Source of the DNA: Fragum whitleyi
Taxonomy: Eukaryota > Mollusca > Bivalvia > Cardiida > Cardiidae
Assembly (NCBI GenBank): GCA_948146395.1
Contig: OX411559.1
Location: 32,986,715 to 33,050,714 of the forward strand
Reading direction: 5' to 3'
DNA length: 64,000 nt
The number at the start of each line of letters is the position of its first letter. The first letter of the stretch is position 1. Below, piece by piece: positions 34,440 to 46,205 of this stretch. Position numbers and translations under genes: made by a program. The notes beneath the pieces were generated by a model that did no database searches, was not told where the DNA came from, and saw only the letters and a list, made by a program, of their open reading frames with translations.

Positions 34440-36260
34440 AGAAATGTGTTTATGACTCAAACTTATTGAAATGCCTGATGATTTTATTATTTCCTTACTA
34501 TTCATAGCTTACGTATGGTGTTTATTCAAATGCAAAAAATAAAGTACTTTCAAAGTACTGTTATGTAATTTGAAGCGATTTATGTTTTGATGTAACTGTC
34601 GTCACAACACTTAATGTCTTCTAAAATGTTTGACAAAATTTCATAACTTTGTTCATGTACATGTAGTTGCTTTTGTTTGTTTGGGTTTTTTTCGTAACAT
34701 TTAAAGTTGTCACATCATGGTTATTCTGAAACTTCACCAATTTTTATCTGCCAAGAAAATATAAAGTACGTTAACTTAATATTCGACTAGAAAGGTGATA
34801 AGATATTTTAAGATACAGATATAGTGACACACGAATGGTAATGTTGGCCTTTTATTTCACATACCCGTGTTCGTGCAGACAAATTGTCTTACCAATAGTT
34901 CATCAAAAACACAGGGGTGTTAATTGATATTATTGTTAGATATTTCATTCGTTCTTTGCAATATGTAGTGACCTTTGTTGGCTCAAGATCCGTTTAAACA
35001 AATTGTCCATTCATTCCAACTAGAATTGCTTTATTGGTAAAGTGCAATACAGCATCGGACTGTCTGGTGATGTCTATTAGTGTATAAAGAGCCTCTTTCT
35101 TAAATAGAAACATACCCGATTCAAGACTTCAGAGAATTATGACCTTATCTAAAACGTATGAGCAATCGAATCAAAGTTTGGCAGTGACCTTCATGTTGAA
35201 AAATAAAATCGCCAGATTCAGTCACGCCTAAGTCAAGCACTTAAATAGCGGACAATTGGCGTAAGATGTTTTTTAGGCCAAATAAAAAATATAGGATTTA
35301 AATTGAGACTTTAAGAAGTCAACAAAGCCTCACCAAGGTATGCTTTCAGGTCTTTTGAATATTTATCTGGCCATATATCTCTTCTTCTGTCCAACATTGA
35401 TGGACACAAGGGCTCAGCTGTCACTCACGTCCAATGTAATTTTCTACAACCTTTGTAACCTCACATTACCACGTCCTAGAGTTAATTCATTAGAGAGTGT
35501 TTATTTACTATTTTCTTAATAAAGACACTGGACAAAAGCAAGTGATTATGGACTCAGGAGTGTTTCGACGCAATTTAGACCACATCAAACCCGTCTGTAA
35601 TTAACACTTTTCCCTGGACATGTGACCCAACAAATGGCGTCGGCTTAAAGACGTATAATTTGATGCCGTTTAGACGATTGATGGTTCTTGCTGTACAATA
35701 TAAAGGTACTGTCCTTTCCCGTTTATTTCTTCTCCTCAGAAATGTCTTCTTAGCCTTTTTTATTAAATCAAATATTTTCTTAAAATTCCTCTAAAATAAA
35801 TGTCGTCTTTTAAAACATGGAATTGTCGATTTCACTTTTTCTCAGAAAAAATAATTACTTGATCTTTTCAACAATTCCGACACTTAGCACTGCCTTTCTT
35901 TACCTTTGTATTCCCCAACTGACGGGAAGCACCTCGGGCCAAAATTGCTTTAACAAAATATATATGTTTTTCCTTTCCTTTAAACAAGATTAGCCTAAGA
36001 AACAGAAAATGTGATACAATGTGGATACCCCACTTTGGCCAATGCATCGCCAAATCCTCTAGGAAAGACATGAAATGTTAACAATCCCTAGTTATTATTA
36101 ATTTATTTTTATTTTTTTAACAGGTCACAAAAAGTATCAATTTACAATGCTATAATTGATTTGCCCAAATCAAGAAAAATATCCCAATTAACAAACACAA
36201 AAAAACGACGAATTTCCAAACAAAAGTGTAAAGAGTTTCAATTCAGGCTACATATAAAAA
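34440..36260. other. AT-rich non-coding stretch
   Basis: No supported gene was seen. It holds no repeat recognised elsewhere in the window. Confidence 0.45.
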
Positions 36261-37514
36261 CAAGAGGACCATGATGGTCCTAGATCGCTCAAATGATTCT
36301 TTTTGACCCCTGGGATGTCACAGCAATTAAATAGGCAGATGTCATAAAGAAGATAATAAAAAAACAACTTTCATGAAGTTTGGACAAAAAAAATGGCTGG
36401 CCTCTAGAGCGTAAAATGAGAATAATCATTAAGACCCTTATCCCCTGATAAGGCATGGATCCATCCCATTTTAAATGGGGTTCATCCTTGTGACATAATC
36501 AACATTCTGACTAAGTTTCATGAAGATTGGGCCATATTTGAGGCCTCTCAAAATTGTCAAAAAGGCCCCTTTTTCCTTGATACGGCATGGATCCCTCCCA
36601 CTTTCGATAGAATTAATCCTTGTGACCCTGCCAATATCCTGACCAAGTTTCATGAAGATTTGATCATATTTGTGGCCTCTAGAGCGTAAACAAGAAATTT
36701 GTCAATAAGGCCCCTTTTTGCATGGATCCTCCCCATTTTCAATAAATTTCATCCCTGTGACCTGGCCTACATTCTGACCAAGTTTCATGAAGATTGAACC
36801 ATATTTGTGGCCTCTAGAGTGTAAACAAGAAAATTGTCAATAAGGCTCCTGTTCCCTTGATTTCGCATGGATCCTTTCCATTTTCAATAGGGTTTTTCCT
36901 TGTGACTTGGCCTACATTCTGACCAAGTTTCATGAAGATTGGGCCATATTTGTTGCCTCTAGAGCGTAAACAAGAAATTTGTCAATAAGGCCCCCTTTCC
37001 CGTGATATGGCATGGATCCCTCCAGTTTTCAATAGGGTTCATCCTTGTGATCCTGCCTACATTCTGACCAAGTATCATGAAGATTGGGCCATATTTGTGG
37101 CCTCTAGAGCGTAAACAAGAAATTTGTCAATAAGGCCCCTTTTCCCATGATATGGCATGGATCCCTCCCATTTTCAATAGGGTTCATCCTTGTGACCTAG
37201 CCTACATTCTGACCAAGTTTTATGAAGATTGGGCCATATTTATGGCCTCTGGAGTTTAAACAAGAAAAATTGTCAATAAGGCTCCTTTTCCCATGATTTT
37301 GCATGAATCCTTCCCATTTTCAATAGGATTTATCCTTGTGACCAGGGGAACATTTTGATCAAGTTTCATGAAGATTGAATCATATTTGTGGCATCTAGAG
37401 TGTAAACACTTAAATTGTTGACGCCGGACGACGAACGACGCACGACGCACGACAGACGACGGACATTCAATGATCACAAAAGCTTACCTTGAGCACGATG
37501 TGCTCAGGTGATCT
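36261..37514 (-). mobile_element. Helentron-like element, family B, minus orientation
   Basis: Read on the minus strand it begins agatcacctgagcacatcgt at 37514, then has a GACG/GTCC-type run. It contains an array of units of about 145 bp (ccattttcaatag at about 36735, 36880, 37023, 37165 and 37313). It ends with gagcgatct and a hairpin with arms aggacca/tggtcct, closing with CTTG at 36261. Family B differs from family A in its terminal sequence but has the same plan. Small frames inside it are repeat translations. Confidence 0.65.
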
Positions 37515-37612
37515 AAAAATGGAGAAATGGCGAAATCTATGCCGTGAAATTAAATTATACGAAGGTTTTATTTTTTGTCCACGATTAAAATATTTTCATG
37601 TTTTTTTGTGTG

Positions 37613-37637
37613 TGTTTTTTTTTTTTTTTTTTTTTTT
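37613..37637 (+). repeat. Poly-T run
   Basis: More than 20 T after a TGTGTGTTTTT lead-in. The two open frames that cross it (poly-Phe) are artefacts of the run. Confidence 0.8.
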
Positions 37638-37710
37638 CTTTTTTCTGAAAATAGCTCATTTTTGTCAATTATGCAAATTTCAGTCCTCTACCCAGGACAT
37701 CGAAAAATAC

Positions 37711-37939
37711 ACAGGGGCTCGATTACTAAACATCTTATGATCAAATATAAATTAAAGTTGCCCCTACAGTGGTAACTAAATATGGAATTCTGTCATGTAT
37801 TATCTCATTGGAATCGTCTTCTAAAGACGATTGCGATGAGATATTACAAGACAGAATCTAGCTATGAATGAAAACACGATTTGTGATTTTGACGTACGAT
37901 TAATTTTGTCGTAAGACTTTTATCAAAATAGACCCCTGG
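37711..37939. mobile_element. MITE M1, complete copy
   Basis: The ends caggggctcgattactaaac and atcaaaatagacccctg are inverted. The central hairpin pairs tatctcattggaatcgtctt with aagacgattgcgatgagata. It matches 50647-50902 along its length. Confidence 0.75.
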
Positions 37940-37999
37940 TCCGCATCTTTAGCTTGTTGTTTCAGAAAAGATGTTAACGTGCAAATAATTGTTCAAAGC

Positions 38000-38280
38000 C
38001 TTCACCTTTTAGGAGCCTTTATCTTTAAAACTTCGATTGAACAACATTTTTTTTAAATTACAATTTTCAGTAAAATGATTACATTAGAAAGGAAATGTTA
38101 CTATGCTACTAGAAAAGTATACTTGTACATGTAACCTCCTGGGCGTCTCCTTCCCTTTCTCACAAACCTATGGCACGTTCATCGTTTGATGTTGCTGATG
38201 ATGATTATATAGAAGTATGGAAACTATCGGAGAATTAATGATAATATTGACAGTTATCTTAAAACATATTAAGTTACTTA
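38000..38280. other. Non-coding stretch
   Basis: No gene or repeat was recognised. Confidence 0.35.
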
Positions 38281-38284
38281 GATT

Positions 38285-38760
38285 TTTTCCTGTCTATATA
38301 AGGCTTTTATGGGGCCACTGCTTGAAAAAAAAAAACGTTTTAAAACTTATCTATACAAGTGACGACCCCCACATGTTCAACATTTTCCGTGACTGATGAC
38401 TTTCGTTCAGACGTATGAATAACAGCCAACGATTTTTATGATACAAACCAGACGGTGACCTAAAACATACATGTAGTAGACCATTACCTCGCCCCACATA
38501 CGGTAGTTTGGGGTCACTGCTTAATATAATTTTTTTCAAAATATGTCCTAGTCATCAATCATTAGCCAACAAAGCGTCTAAATTTTACATTTTACCTGAA
38601 ATATTTTTCATGGCCGCCATAAAATGGTATGGTTTTCATCTCGCGGCTAAATGTACGAGCTTTTACGACATAGGACAGACTGCGACCTGACTTTACAGAG
38701 CGTTACCTCGCCCCATATACAGCCTGACGGGGTCACTGGTTAAAATGGATATTTCAAAAT
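38285..38760. repeat. Three diverged copies of a roughly 200-bp unit
   Basis: Words ggggccactgcttga (38311), ggggtcactgcttaa (38511) and ggggtcactggttaa (38731) recur at 200-220-bp spacing. The second and third are preceded by ttacctcgccccacatacgg and ttacctcgccccatatacag. Confidence 0.55.
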
Positions 38761-38811
38761 GATATGTCTACATATACATGTAAACGTATTCATCAATCTT
38801 GAACGAATATT

Positions 38812-39082
38812 GTCGATTTTCACCATTTTTGTCCTTGCAATATATCAGTCGTATTTTTACGCTGAAAGAGTATTTGAAAAGGGAAGAAACTAGCTAAAGC
38901 AATAAAACATATTGACTCTTCGTCGTAAGGTCCAAGATTCGAATATGGTCGATTTTCACCATTTTGTCCTTGCAATATATCAGTCGTATTTTTATGCTGA
39001 AAGAGTATTTGAAAAGGGAAGAAACTAGCTACAGCAATAAAGCATATTGAACTTTGGTCGTCAGGTCCCAGATTCGATTCCT
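38812..39082 (+). repeat. Two-copy tandem duplication, about 127-bp period, with a tRNA-like B box
   Basis: gtcgattttcaccatttt, gtccttgcaatatatcagtc and gagtatttgaaaagggaaga appear twice with few changes. Each copy ends in a B-box-like word (aggtccaagattcgaat and aggtcccagattcgattcc), so the unit may be a tRNA-headed SINE fragment. The minus-strand 95-codon frame simply reads both copies. Confidence 0.7.
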
Positions 39083-39138
39083 TATCGCAGCAAATACAGT
39101 ACGCCAACCAATGTGGAGGGGTGGGAATAAAAGTACAG

Positions 39139-39368
39139 TTAACCTTCTCCTGTTTTACAAAATTTTGGACCTGTCCAAATTCAAAGGTTTTGCAGACGAA
39201 AATTTAAAGTGGATTTAATTTGAAAAAAATAACCATTCTGTAGGGTAGAAAATAGTGTGGAAAAAGAAGAAATTGCTTGTCAGAAGCAATTTCTTCTTTT
39301 TCACAATATTTTCTCAATCATAAAATCACAAGCACGTAAAAAGCAGGGATTAAACAGCAAAGGGTTAA
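39139..39368. mobile_element. TTAA MITE family P1, copy 4
   Basis: TTAA at 39139-39142 and 39365-39368. The interior is closest to copy 3, including gtagggtagaaaatagtgtg and the hairpin agaagaaattgcttgtcaga / agcaatttcttctttttc. Confidence 0.8.
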
Positions 39369-39394
39369 GAACACCGTGCTATTGACAAGATGAA

Positions 39395-39660
39395 TGATAT
39401 TGAAATAGTTTTGGAATGAAATCGAATGCGCGAGAGGAGTGAGTTTTGAATTAAATAAATGATAAAACACTTTAAAATCCACACCAGTCAATAAAATCGT
39501 AAAATAATTTGATCGATTTGAGTCGAATTTTTATCGTCTTGAACGATTTCGAAATGTTTTCTAACGATTTCTAAGCATTTTTATCGATTTAAGTGAGTGT
39601 TTGGAATCAATGACTGATTGAATGAATTGATCGGAATGACTGGTGAGAGGGATGTTACTG
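39395..39660 (-). repeat. Family S element, minus orientation
   Basis: On the minus strand it contains ttcaaaactcactcctctcg and cattcgatttcattcc, then cgaaatcgttcaagacgat and ttccaaacactcactt. It matches parts of 58165-58530 and 63540-63935. The family is non-coding and unnamed. Confidence 0.5.
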
Positions 39661-39681
39661 GAAAAATGTCCTTAAGTCTTT

Positions 39682-39840
39682 AAGGTGGTGGACCCCTAAT
39701 ATTTCCGCAACGTTTCGGAAGTCACGAACCTTAACAGTGTAAACCGAGGTTCCTAAGGATTTCATTAGGAAACCTCGGTTAACATTGTAAAAGATCACGA
39801 GTTCCAAATTACTGTGGAACTATTACGGGTTCACTGCCTT
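39682..39840. mobile_element. MITE family Q, copy 2
   Basis: The ends aaggtggtggacccctaata and tattacgggttcactgcctt are inverted. Halves gttcctaaggattt and cattaggaaacctcggttaa mirror each other at the centre. TTTAA borders both ends. Confidence 0.7.
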
Positions 39841-40039
39841 TAACCACATTAAAAACAAATAAATGTCTTCCCTTAAAGCATTAGCGAGACATAATAACAG
39901 ATAATGCATTTATAAATTGCACGCGATAATGTAAACATTTACACGGTTGTATCGATATTTTCTATAGGTAGTGCAGGTTACTTATCGAATATGTAAACTT
40001 CCTGAACAGAACCTGATATAATATAATAAATTTACCGTG

Positions 40040-40150
40040 ACGTATGTAAATGACTGCGATGGCTCAATGGATACGCATGCTAGACTAATGAATGTTTGTT
40101 ACCAAAATGCTCCCGGTTCGTATCCTGTCAGCGCCAGATTTTGTTATTGT
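40040..40150 (+). repeat. tRNA-like sequence followed by poly-T
   Basis: It has an A-box-like tggctcaatggatac, a B-box-like cggttcgtatcc, and a T run 25 nt later. The spacing would need a long variable arm, and the acceptor stem does not pair well. It is probably a SINE head rather than a working tRNA gene. Confidence 0.4.
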
Positions 40151-40610
40151 TTTTTTTTTTTTTTTTGCGAGAAAATTAAGTTTTTTTTACATCATCAAAT
40201 ACACGCAGATAAATTTCTTTTCTATGTGTTTCTTTATTTTTTAGATATGTATCATAGGATTAAATATACAGGATTATACCGCTCGGAGAAATCTTTATCG
40301 ATTCTTTGCGACAAAATATTGAATTATGAAACAATCGCCTCTTGTCTACATATTTTGTGGCTATTGCATTCCAGTGTGAAATCTTTTAAATTTTGAATCT
40401 TCGAATAGTCAAATCGCAGTTTCAGCCTCTATCTAATCTGGCCTATCTATTCAACCCCACGGTGAAGTAAATATAATATATATCTTATCAATCCAAAGAA
40501 TACAAATAGTCTTTGAAGCATTTTCAAAATTAACACAAAATATAACATAGTTCAAAAAAAATATGCCATTAAATGTATAAATTGAAAAAGTTATTTTTTA
40601 TGTCGTAATG
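40151..40610. other. Non-coding stretch
   Basis: The 119-codon frame starting at 40037 runs through the tRNA-like segment and a poly-Phe run and has no domain. It is not taken as a gene. Confidence 0.4.
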
Positions 40611-40682
40611 CAGAATCGAACTCGGTCCGCTTGGTCAAAAATTCTGTCGTCCTTATCCACTCGACTACGCCACTCCGATAAA
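40610..40682 (-). repeat. tRNA-like sequence, minus strand (Ser/Leu-like shape)
   Basis: On the minus strand it reads ggagtggcgtagtcgagtgg and gagttcgattctgc, resembling A and B boxes. The acceptor stem is not convincing. It lies opposite the similar segment at 40040 and may belong to another SINE. Confidence 0.4.
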
Positions 40683-40824
40683 CTACTGCATGTTTGTTCA
40701 GTATAATAAAGACGGCCAATTCACATGAACACTGTTTTCAATAACATGGGTTGATCCAGTGTTTATATACAATATCGCGGTTATCGCGTGAGCTTAATAC
40801 TTGTGCGTACTTGATATAGACTGT

Positions 40825-41115
40825 TTGTATTTTCGCTTATTTATCGTCGCTACCGAAGCATATGTCAATAAGAGCGAGGCCCTACGAAGACGGTTAATTG
40901 TTACGGGGGAAAGTGTACGGGTACATGACGAAAGTTCTGCTGCTATCAGCAAATCGTGTTCCGTGTATAAAAGCTCCTACACACGGGACGTCTATTTAAC
41001 GTCTCAACCGAAAGACAATTAATTCTTAAATATGTTAGCTGGGAGACCGAAGACTAGATGATTTGTTGTCAAGTGTTCAACCAACTGAGCTTTGAATGGG
41101 ACGTTAGGTAATGCA
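40825..41115 (-). mobile_element. SINE-B, minus orientation
   Basis: On the minus strand a tRNA-like head (aaagctcagttggttgaac) is followed by aattgtctttcggttgagac, gttaaatagacgtcccgtg, the region gacgaaa...gtacccgtacac, and gacgataaataagcg. The same order appears at 59790-60115 on the plus strand. The ggatgagacgttaaaccgag type of core is widespread in marine invertebrate SINEs. Small frames here are products of the element. Confidence 0.7.
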
Positions 41116-41635
41116 TGTATTCATATTTTTGTCAAAATATCCATCATTTTTAAAGGACAGTTAAAGGATGTCACTTTTTTACAGCACTCTGTCAACCAAA
41201 GTCTTTTCTTGGAATTTGCTTTGATTTCTTTGTTTTTATTTATAGGTTCTTGGAAAATCAAAGGTATGTATTTATTGCTGTCTTTATTTAGACAGATTGT
41301 TGTTTGATAACATTATTGTTTTAAATGAGAATCAAAATGTCAGTGGAAATGAATGCTTTTATGTGCAATTTGGGTTCATGAGCCTTTGGTTTGCTCATTA
41401 AACAAAGGGATTCTTCTCAGAAAAACGACAAAGACCCACGAACTTTTAATTTCTTTTTATATTCGTATTTTGGTCGTCATTAGTTAAAAATGTATAAATG
41501 AAAATAATATTTCAAATGAAATTCAAAGGTAGTCTCACGAGTTAGAAAATCTTTTTTTAAGGACTTAGGAACATCGCGAAATTGATGAAAAGTTGCATGA
41601 TTTTGGAATGACATTGAATTGTCATAACATGCCAA
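41116..41635. other. Non-coding stretch
   Basis: No supported gene; the 71-codon hydrophobic frame at 41092-41307 lacks splice and domain support. Confidence 0.35.
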
Positions 41636-41639
41636 AAAG

Positions 41640-41712
41640 ATCTCCACAGAGTGTGGAAAAGTACGGGAAAGTCCGAGCGATGATTCGAATGCTACTGAGC
41701 ATGCATGTTTAT
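41640..41712 (+). repeat. 3' fragment of MITE G
   Basis: aagatctccacagagtgtgg, gtacgggaaagtccgagcga and tgattcgaatg correspond to the last 70 bases of G. Confidence 0.5.
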
Positions 41713-41997
41713 TTACCGTGAAACGGGGGCCCGCCATCTGTCTAGCCGGTCATCTAATGTCATGGTCACTCCCCTAAAACTGTCAAAATTATGGTAAATT
41801 CGGTAAATATCAATTAATAATTAAGGTGATGTACTAATTAGGTCATATTTAATAGATTTTGAATTGATCATACGTTGACCTGTCCCGCCCTTACGTTTTA
41901 TTGTGCACGTCTGTTTGATCAAAAGGTATACTTTGACTTATTGGGCCGGTTTGTAGGAAAACTATAATTTCAGTTAAGACCTTTTCGACAAGTGGAA

Positions 41998-42065
41998 ACC
42001 ATAGTCAAGTGGTAAGACGCAGGACCCGGGATCGAGATGTCCTTGTTCGAGTCTGTCCGAACTCT
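41998..42065 (+). repeat. tRNA-like sequence
   Basis: catagtcaagtggtaagacg resembles an A box and ccttgttcgagtctgtcc a B box. No matched acceptor stem is visible, so a functional tRNA is not claimed. Confidence 0.35.
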
Positions 42066-42533
42066 TCTGACCAAAAACACAACTAGATATGTAAATGCAA
42101 AGGTATATACGGATGGTATAAGCCATTGTATTTAGTCTTTTTTGCACCATCTGTTAACAGTTGAATTAGAACTCTTTGATTGTGGGCTAAGTATATTTTC
42201 TATGTTATTGGACTAACTTTTTTTAAGAAAAAAAAAACAATAAAATTTACTTGAAACAACTTAACTTTTATTTATGTCGACCTGCGCTAATCGATGATTC
42301 TGAATTCCGCTTCTCCATTTTTCCCTCTAAAGTTTGACTTATCTTGACCAAAAACCAAGCTACAAAGGCATCGAATCTGTTCGTTTCTAGACAATGTAAA
42401 TGCAACATATATGGGTTGAGATTTTGAGGACCGACACAATGACATCCCTTTACAGACCTAATATGAGAACTACATTTCATCATCCCTGTCTTCAGGATGT
42501 AAAAAACATTTTGCGAGCGCTGTGAGGTGATAC

Positions 42534-42569
42534 CCCGCTTTGCACGTGTACATACGTGCAAAGCGAGGT
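42534..42569. repeat. Hairpin
   Basis: cctcgctttgcacgt-type arms: ccccgctttgcacgt and acgtgcaaagcgagg pair around gtacat. It may be a remnant of a fold-back element. Confidence 0.65.
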
Positions 42570-42599
42570 ACAATTTCGCTAACGCTTTAGTCCCGAACG

Positions 42600-44260
42600 C
42601 AGGGCTGTAATCGTTTTAAGAAAACAACATCGTTAAACTGGTGTGTGACTATGTAAACATATATTTTTTTATGTTTTTCAGTTTTAAATGTTATTGAAAA
42701 GGATAATAATATATCAATAATTTCGTGCAGATAGATAAAAATGGCGTTTGGTATCGTTTTGAGTTATTGCGGACCCTTTTGGATAGTTTGGGTGAGTATT
42801 TTGAAAGCAGTGCTTCAAGAGAGCGCGGTTTTGTGTAAAAAAAAATACATGTGCAATCGAAGTTAATTTCACTGTGTTCTAAACTGTAAATAAAAGCAAG
42901 TATTCGCTCTAAAAGAACATTTTTTAATGACAAGTCATATATAAAAGCAATGTCAAATACATTAAGTTGTTTTTAATGGCCAGGGCAATTCATTTTGCAG
43001 TTTCCTAGTACGGATCGGCTGGGTTATTTGGTATAAGGAATGCTTCCGGGTAATAAATCGAACAAATTTTGTCTCATTTTTTTTCAGAGAAAAGGGGATT
43101 TATAATTAGAATGACCTCGAAACTGTGAAGGCAACAGTATTAATTAGAAACACCGATTTTCTAATCATATTCATTTTTCATCTTTTGATAATCACTAGCT
43201 TGTTATTATTTCTCTAATCTATTGTTTTTGGTATGATATAAAACAACGATTACAGCCGTTATTGGTATGTAAATTCGGACAATTGTATGCATGTATATAC
43301 AAAATGCACTGAAGGTGGCAATGGACAGCGGCCGCCCGACTTTATCAACCGGAAGAAGGTTTATGTTTATTTTACGGCGGTTTTTGCGCGTTGTTTAAAA
43401 AGAACGATTTTCATACGATTCTGCATATGGAAATAACGTAGATAAATGATGGAAAAATTTCATAGCGTAGCTTATTTTCAACATTTGATATCAATCAAAT
43501 GACTGGGTCATTAAGTTTAACAATAAAAATCAGGGGTGTGCAAAAAGTAGATTTCGAAATTACGACAACTGAATGTGAAATTTCGCCCTTTATCTAAAAC
43601 TCAAGAAATTACATCACTTGATGAATCACAGACCAATCGTTCTCAGAAACTATCGCCCTTATATCTGTGTTATATAATGGATAAGAAAGATTTATCTTAT
43701 CTTTTTGAATCGTTAATAGAATATTTACGTTGTTTATTATCAAAGATATCACGGATTATTCGTTTCGAAATATTCATGTGCAATAATGTGCCTAATAAAC
43801 TATCGGTGGTCGTATGATATATACCACATTGCGTAAGGTTTTGGGCAAAAAATTGCAATGAGTTTGCCCTCAGTCGATTTAAGACTTGCTGGCCGCGTAA
43901 ACAAACTTCGTATTTTTTTATTTTTTGCTTTAAAATTGTTCTAGATATATTTTTTGTATTTTCAGATTGTTAAATGATTTTCGAAAAAAAATGTGTTGTA
44001 ATATGCACCTATAAAACAAAGACAACGCTCCAACTGCAATATTACCAAAGAGACATTTGACCTTGAGACATAACCTGGACGTTTTGACCTTGCGACATAA
44101 TCTAGAAGTAGAAAGGTATTCCTACGGAAATGAACAGTCATAAAGATTGTTCTGTTGCGATTTCACTTAACATTTAAACATTATAACCAATAATTGAAAC
44201 TAATGTGACATTGACCTTCACCTTGGCACATTAAAATTAACTCCTCGCCCCTCCATTTTT
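42600..44260. other. AT-rich non-coding stretch
   Basis: Frames of 80 codons at 42691 (-) and 43575 (+) have no recognisable motif or splice context. No shared repeat was seen. Confidence 0.4.
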
Positions 44261-45574
44261 AGCTCACCTGAGCACGAAGTGCTCAAGGGAGCTATTGTGA
44301 TCGATCGTTGTCCGGCGTCCGTCTGTCCGTCACGGCGCCAACTTTTTCTTTAATCGACATCTCCTCCTAAACTTATGGGTCAAAATCAATCAAACTTGGC
44401 AGAAATATTCCTTGGGTGGTCCCTTATGAAAATTGCTCAAATGGAAAGGATCTGTGCCATATCACGGGAAAAGGGGCCTTAATGACAATTTTCTTGTTTT
44501 CACTCTAGAAGCCACAAATATGATCCAATATTCATGAAACTTGGTCAGAATGTTTTTTAGGTTATGAGGATGAAGTCTATTGAAAATGGGAAGGATCCGT
44601 GCCGTTTCACAGAAAAAGGCGCCTTAATGACAATTTTGTCAACAATATCTTTAAACGACATCTCCTCCTAAACTTATGGGTCAAAATCTACCAAACTTGG
44701 CAGAAATATTCCTTGGTTGGTCCCTTATAAAAATTGCTCAAATGGAAAGGATCTGTGCCATATCACGGGAAAAGGGGCCTTAATGACAAATTTCCTGTTT
44801 TCACTCTAGAAGCCACAAATATGGTCCAATCTTCATGAAACTTGGTCAGAATGTTTGTTAGGTTATGAGGATGAAGTCTATTGAAAATGGGAAGGATCCG
44901 TGTCATTTCACAGAAAAAGGCGCCTTAATGACAATTTTTGTCAACAATATCTTTAAACGACATCTCCTCCTAAATTTATGAGTCAAAATCAACCAAACTT
45001 GGCAGAAATATTCCTTGGTTGGTCCCTTATAAAAATTGCTCAAATGGAAAGGATCTGTGCCATATCACGGGAAAAGGGGCCTTAATGACAAATTTCTTGT
45101 TTAGACTCTAGAAGCCACAAATATGGTCCAATTTTCATGAAACTTGGTCAGAATGTTTGTTAGGTCATGAGGATGAAGTCTATTGAAAATGGGAAGGATC
45201 GGTGCCATATCACAGGAAAAGGCGTCTTAATGACAATTTTTTTGTTTACTCTCTAGAAGCCACAAATATGGTCCAATCATCATGAAACTTTGTCAGAATG
45301 TTTGTTAGGTCATGAGGATGGACTCATTTGAAAATGGGAAGTATACATGCCATATCACGGGAAAAGGGGCCTTAATGACAATTTTCTCATAAGAGCTCCA
45401 AACGCCCCAAATATTGTCCAGTCTTCATGAAACTTGATCAAAATGTTTGCCAGGTCACAAGAATGAACTCTGTTGAAAATGGGAAGGTTCATGCCATATC
45501 ATAGGAAATGGAGTCTTAATGATAATTTACTTGAAATATCAGGTGAGCGATTTAGGGCCCTCAGGGTCCTCTTG
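44261..45574 (+). mobile_element. Helentron-like element, family B, plus orientation
   Basis: The 5' end is agctcacctgagcacgaagt after a T run, followed by gtccggcgtccgtctgtccg. Large repeat units follow (gacatctcctcctaaactta at about 44357, 44659 and 44958, period about 300 bp, with inner half-units gccacaaatatggtccaat). The 3' part has tcaggtgagc at 45539-45548, the inverse of GCTCACCTGA at the 5' end. It ends with a hairpin agggccc/gggtcct and CTTG at 45574. It has no long frame. Confidence 0.7.
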
Positions 45575-45624
45575 TTTATTGTTTATTGATTTATGTATTG
45601 ATTTATGTATTTATTTATTTTTTC

Positions 45625-45676
45625 ATTCATTCATTCATTCATTCATTCATTCATTCATTCATTCATTCATTCATTT
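45625..45676 (+). repeat. (CATT)n microsatellite
   Basis: About a dozen uninterrupted CATT units lie directly downstream of the family B terminus, between GTTTATT/TTTATGTATT-rich and TTACTTACTT flanks. The 90-codon frame across it reads the repeat. Confidence 0.85.
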
Positions 45677-45750
45677 ACTTACTTATTCTTAACATTCGTT
45701 TTATGTCTCTTTATAGACAAAGAGTTATTTCTACACGAATGACAGTTAAT

Positions 45751-46140
45751 AGAGGTAATTTTATATTTCGGTGTAAGTGCGAACTATCTTTCTTTGGGGG
45801 AACAACAAAAACTTTAATTCACAAGTGGCGAAGGTTTTGTTCACGGTTCACAAAATGAAATATTCATTGATCTTACACGAAAAACAATTGACTATTCTTT
45901 TTCTTTAAAGCAAAAAGAAAAAAAAAGGAGAGAAAATGTGAACATGTTTCGAGAAAATTTTGCACGTGATAAATAGGTCGTTATTTATTGGACTGCTCTT
46001 AGATCATGTTTAATAGGTCAAAATGAAAGAAAGCAGGGTATAATTTTTTGGTAATTTAAATGATTTCGCTTTGAGTGTATCAGGTGATAATCTACCGTTA
46101 TTTCTCGATAAACCGTCGAAAGGCATTAAAGAAATTCGGT
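45751..46140 (+). mobile_element. Family F, copy 2 (eroded)
   Basis: The left hairpin is present (gggggaacaacaaaaacttt; ggttcacaaaatgaaatatt; gatcttacacgaaaaacaat). The downstream part continues with aaagcagggtataattt and accgttatttctcgataaac. Confidence 0.55.
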
Positions 46141-46205
46141 GTCTTCTATAATCGGAAAGGATTCGAATTTTACCTATTGGTTACTGTATCAAGTGATCGA
46201 AGACA

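Noticed and set aside
36261..37514. Regular 145-bp repeats as a CRISPR array
   Set aside because: The repeats are contiguous diverged units, not short identical repeats with unique spacers, and the genome is eukaryotic.
40037..40396. 119-codon frame
   Set aside because: It reads through a tRNA-like segment and a poly-T run; composition and context are those of repeats.
40040..42065. Three tRNA-like segments as real tRNA genes
   Set aside because: A and B boxes are approximate and none has a convincing acceptor stem; they look like SINE heads or pseudogenes.
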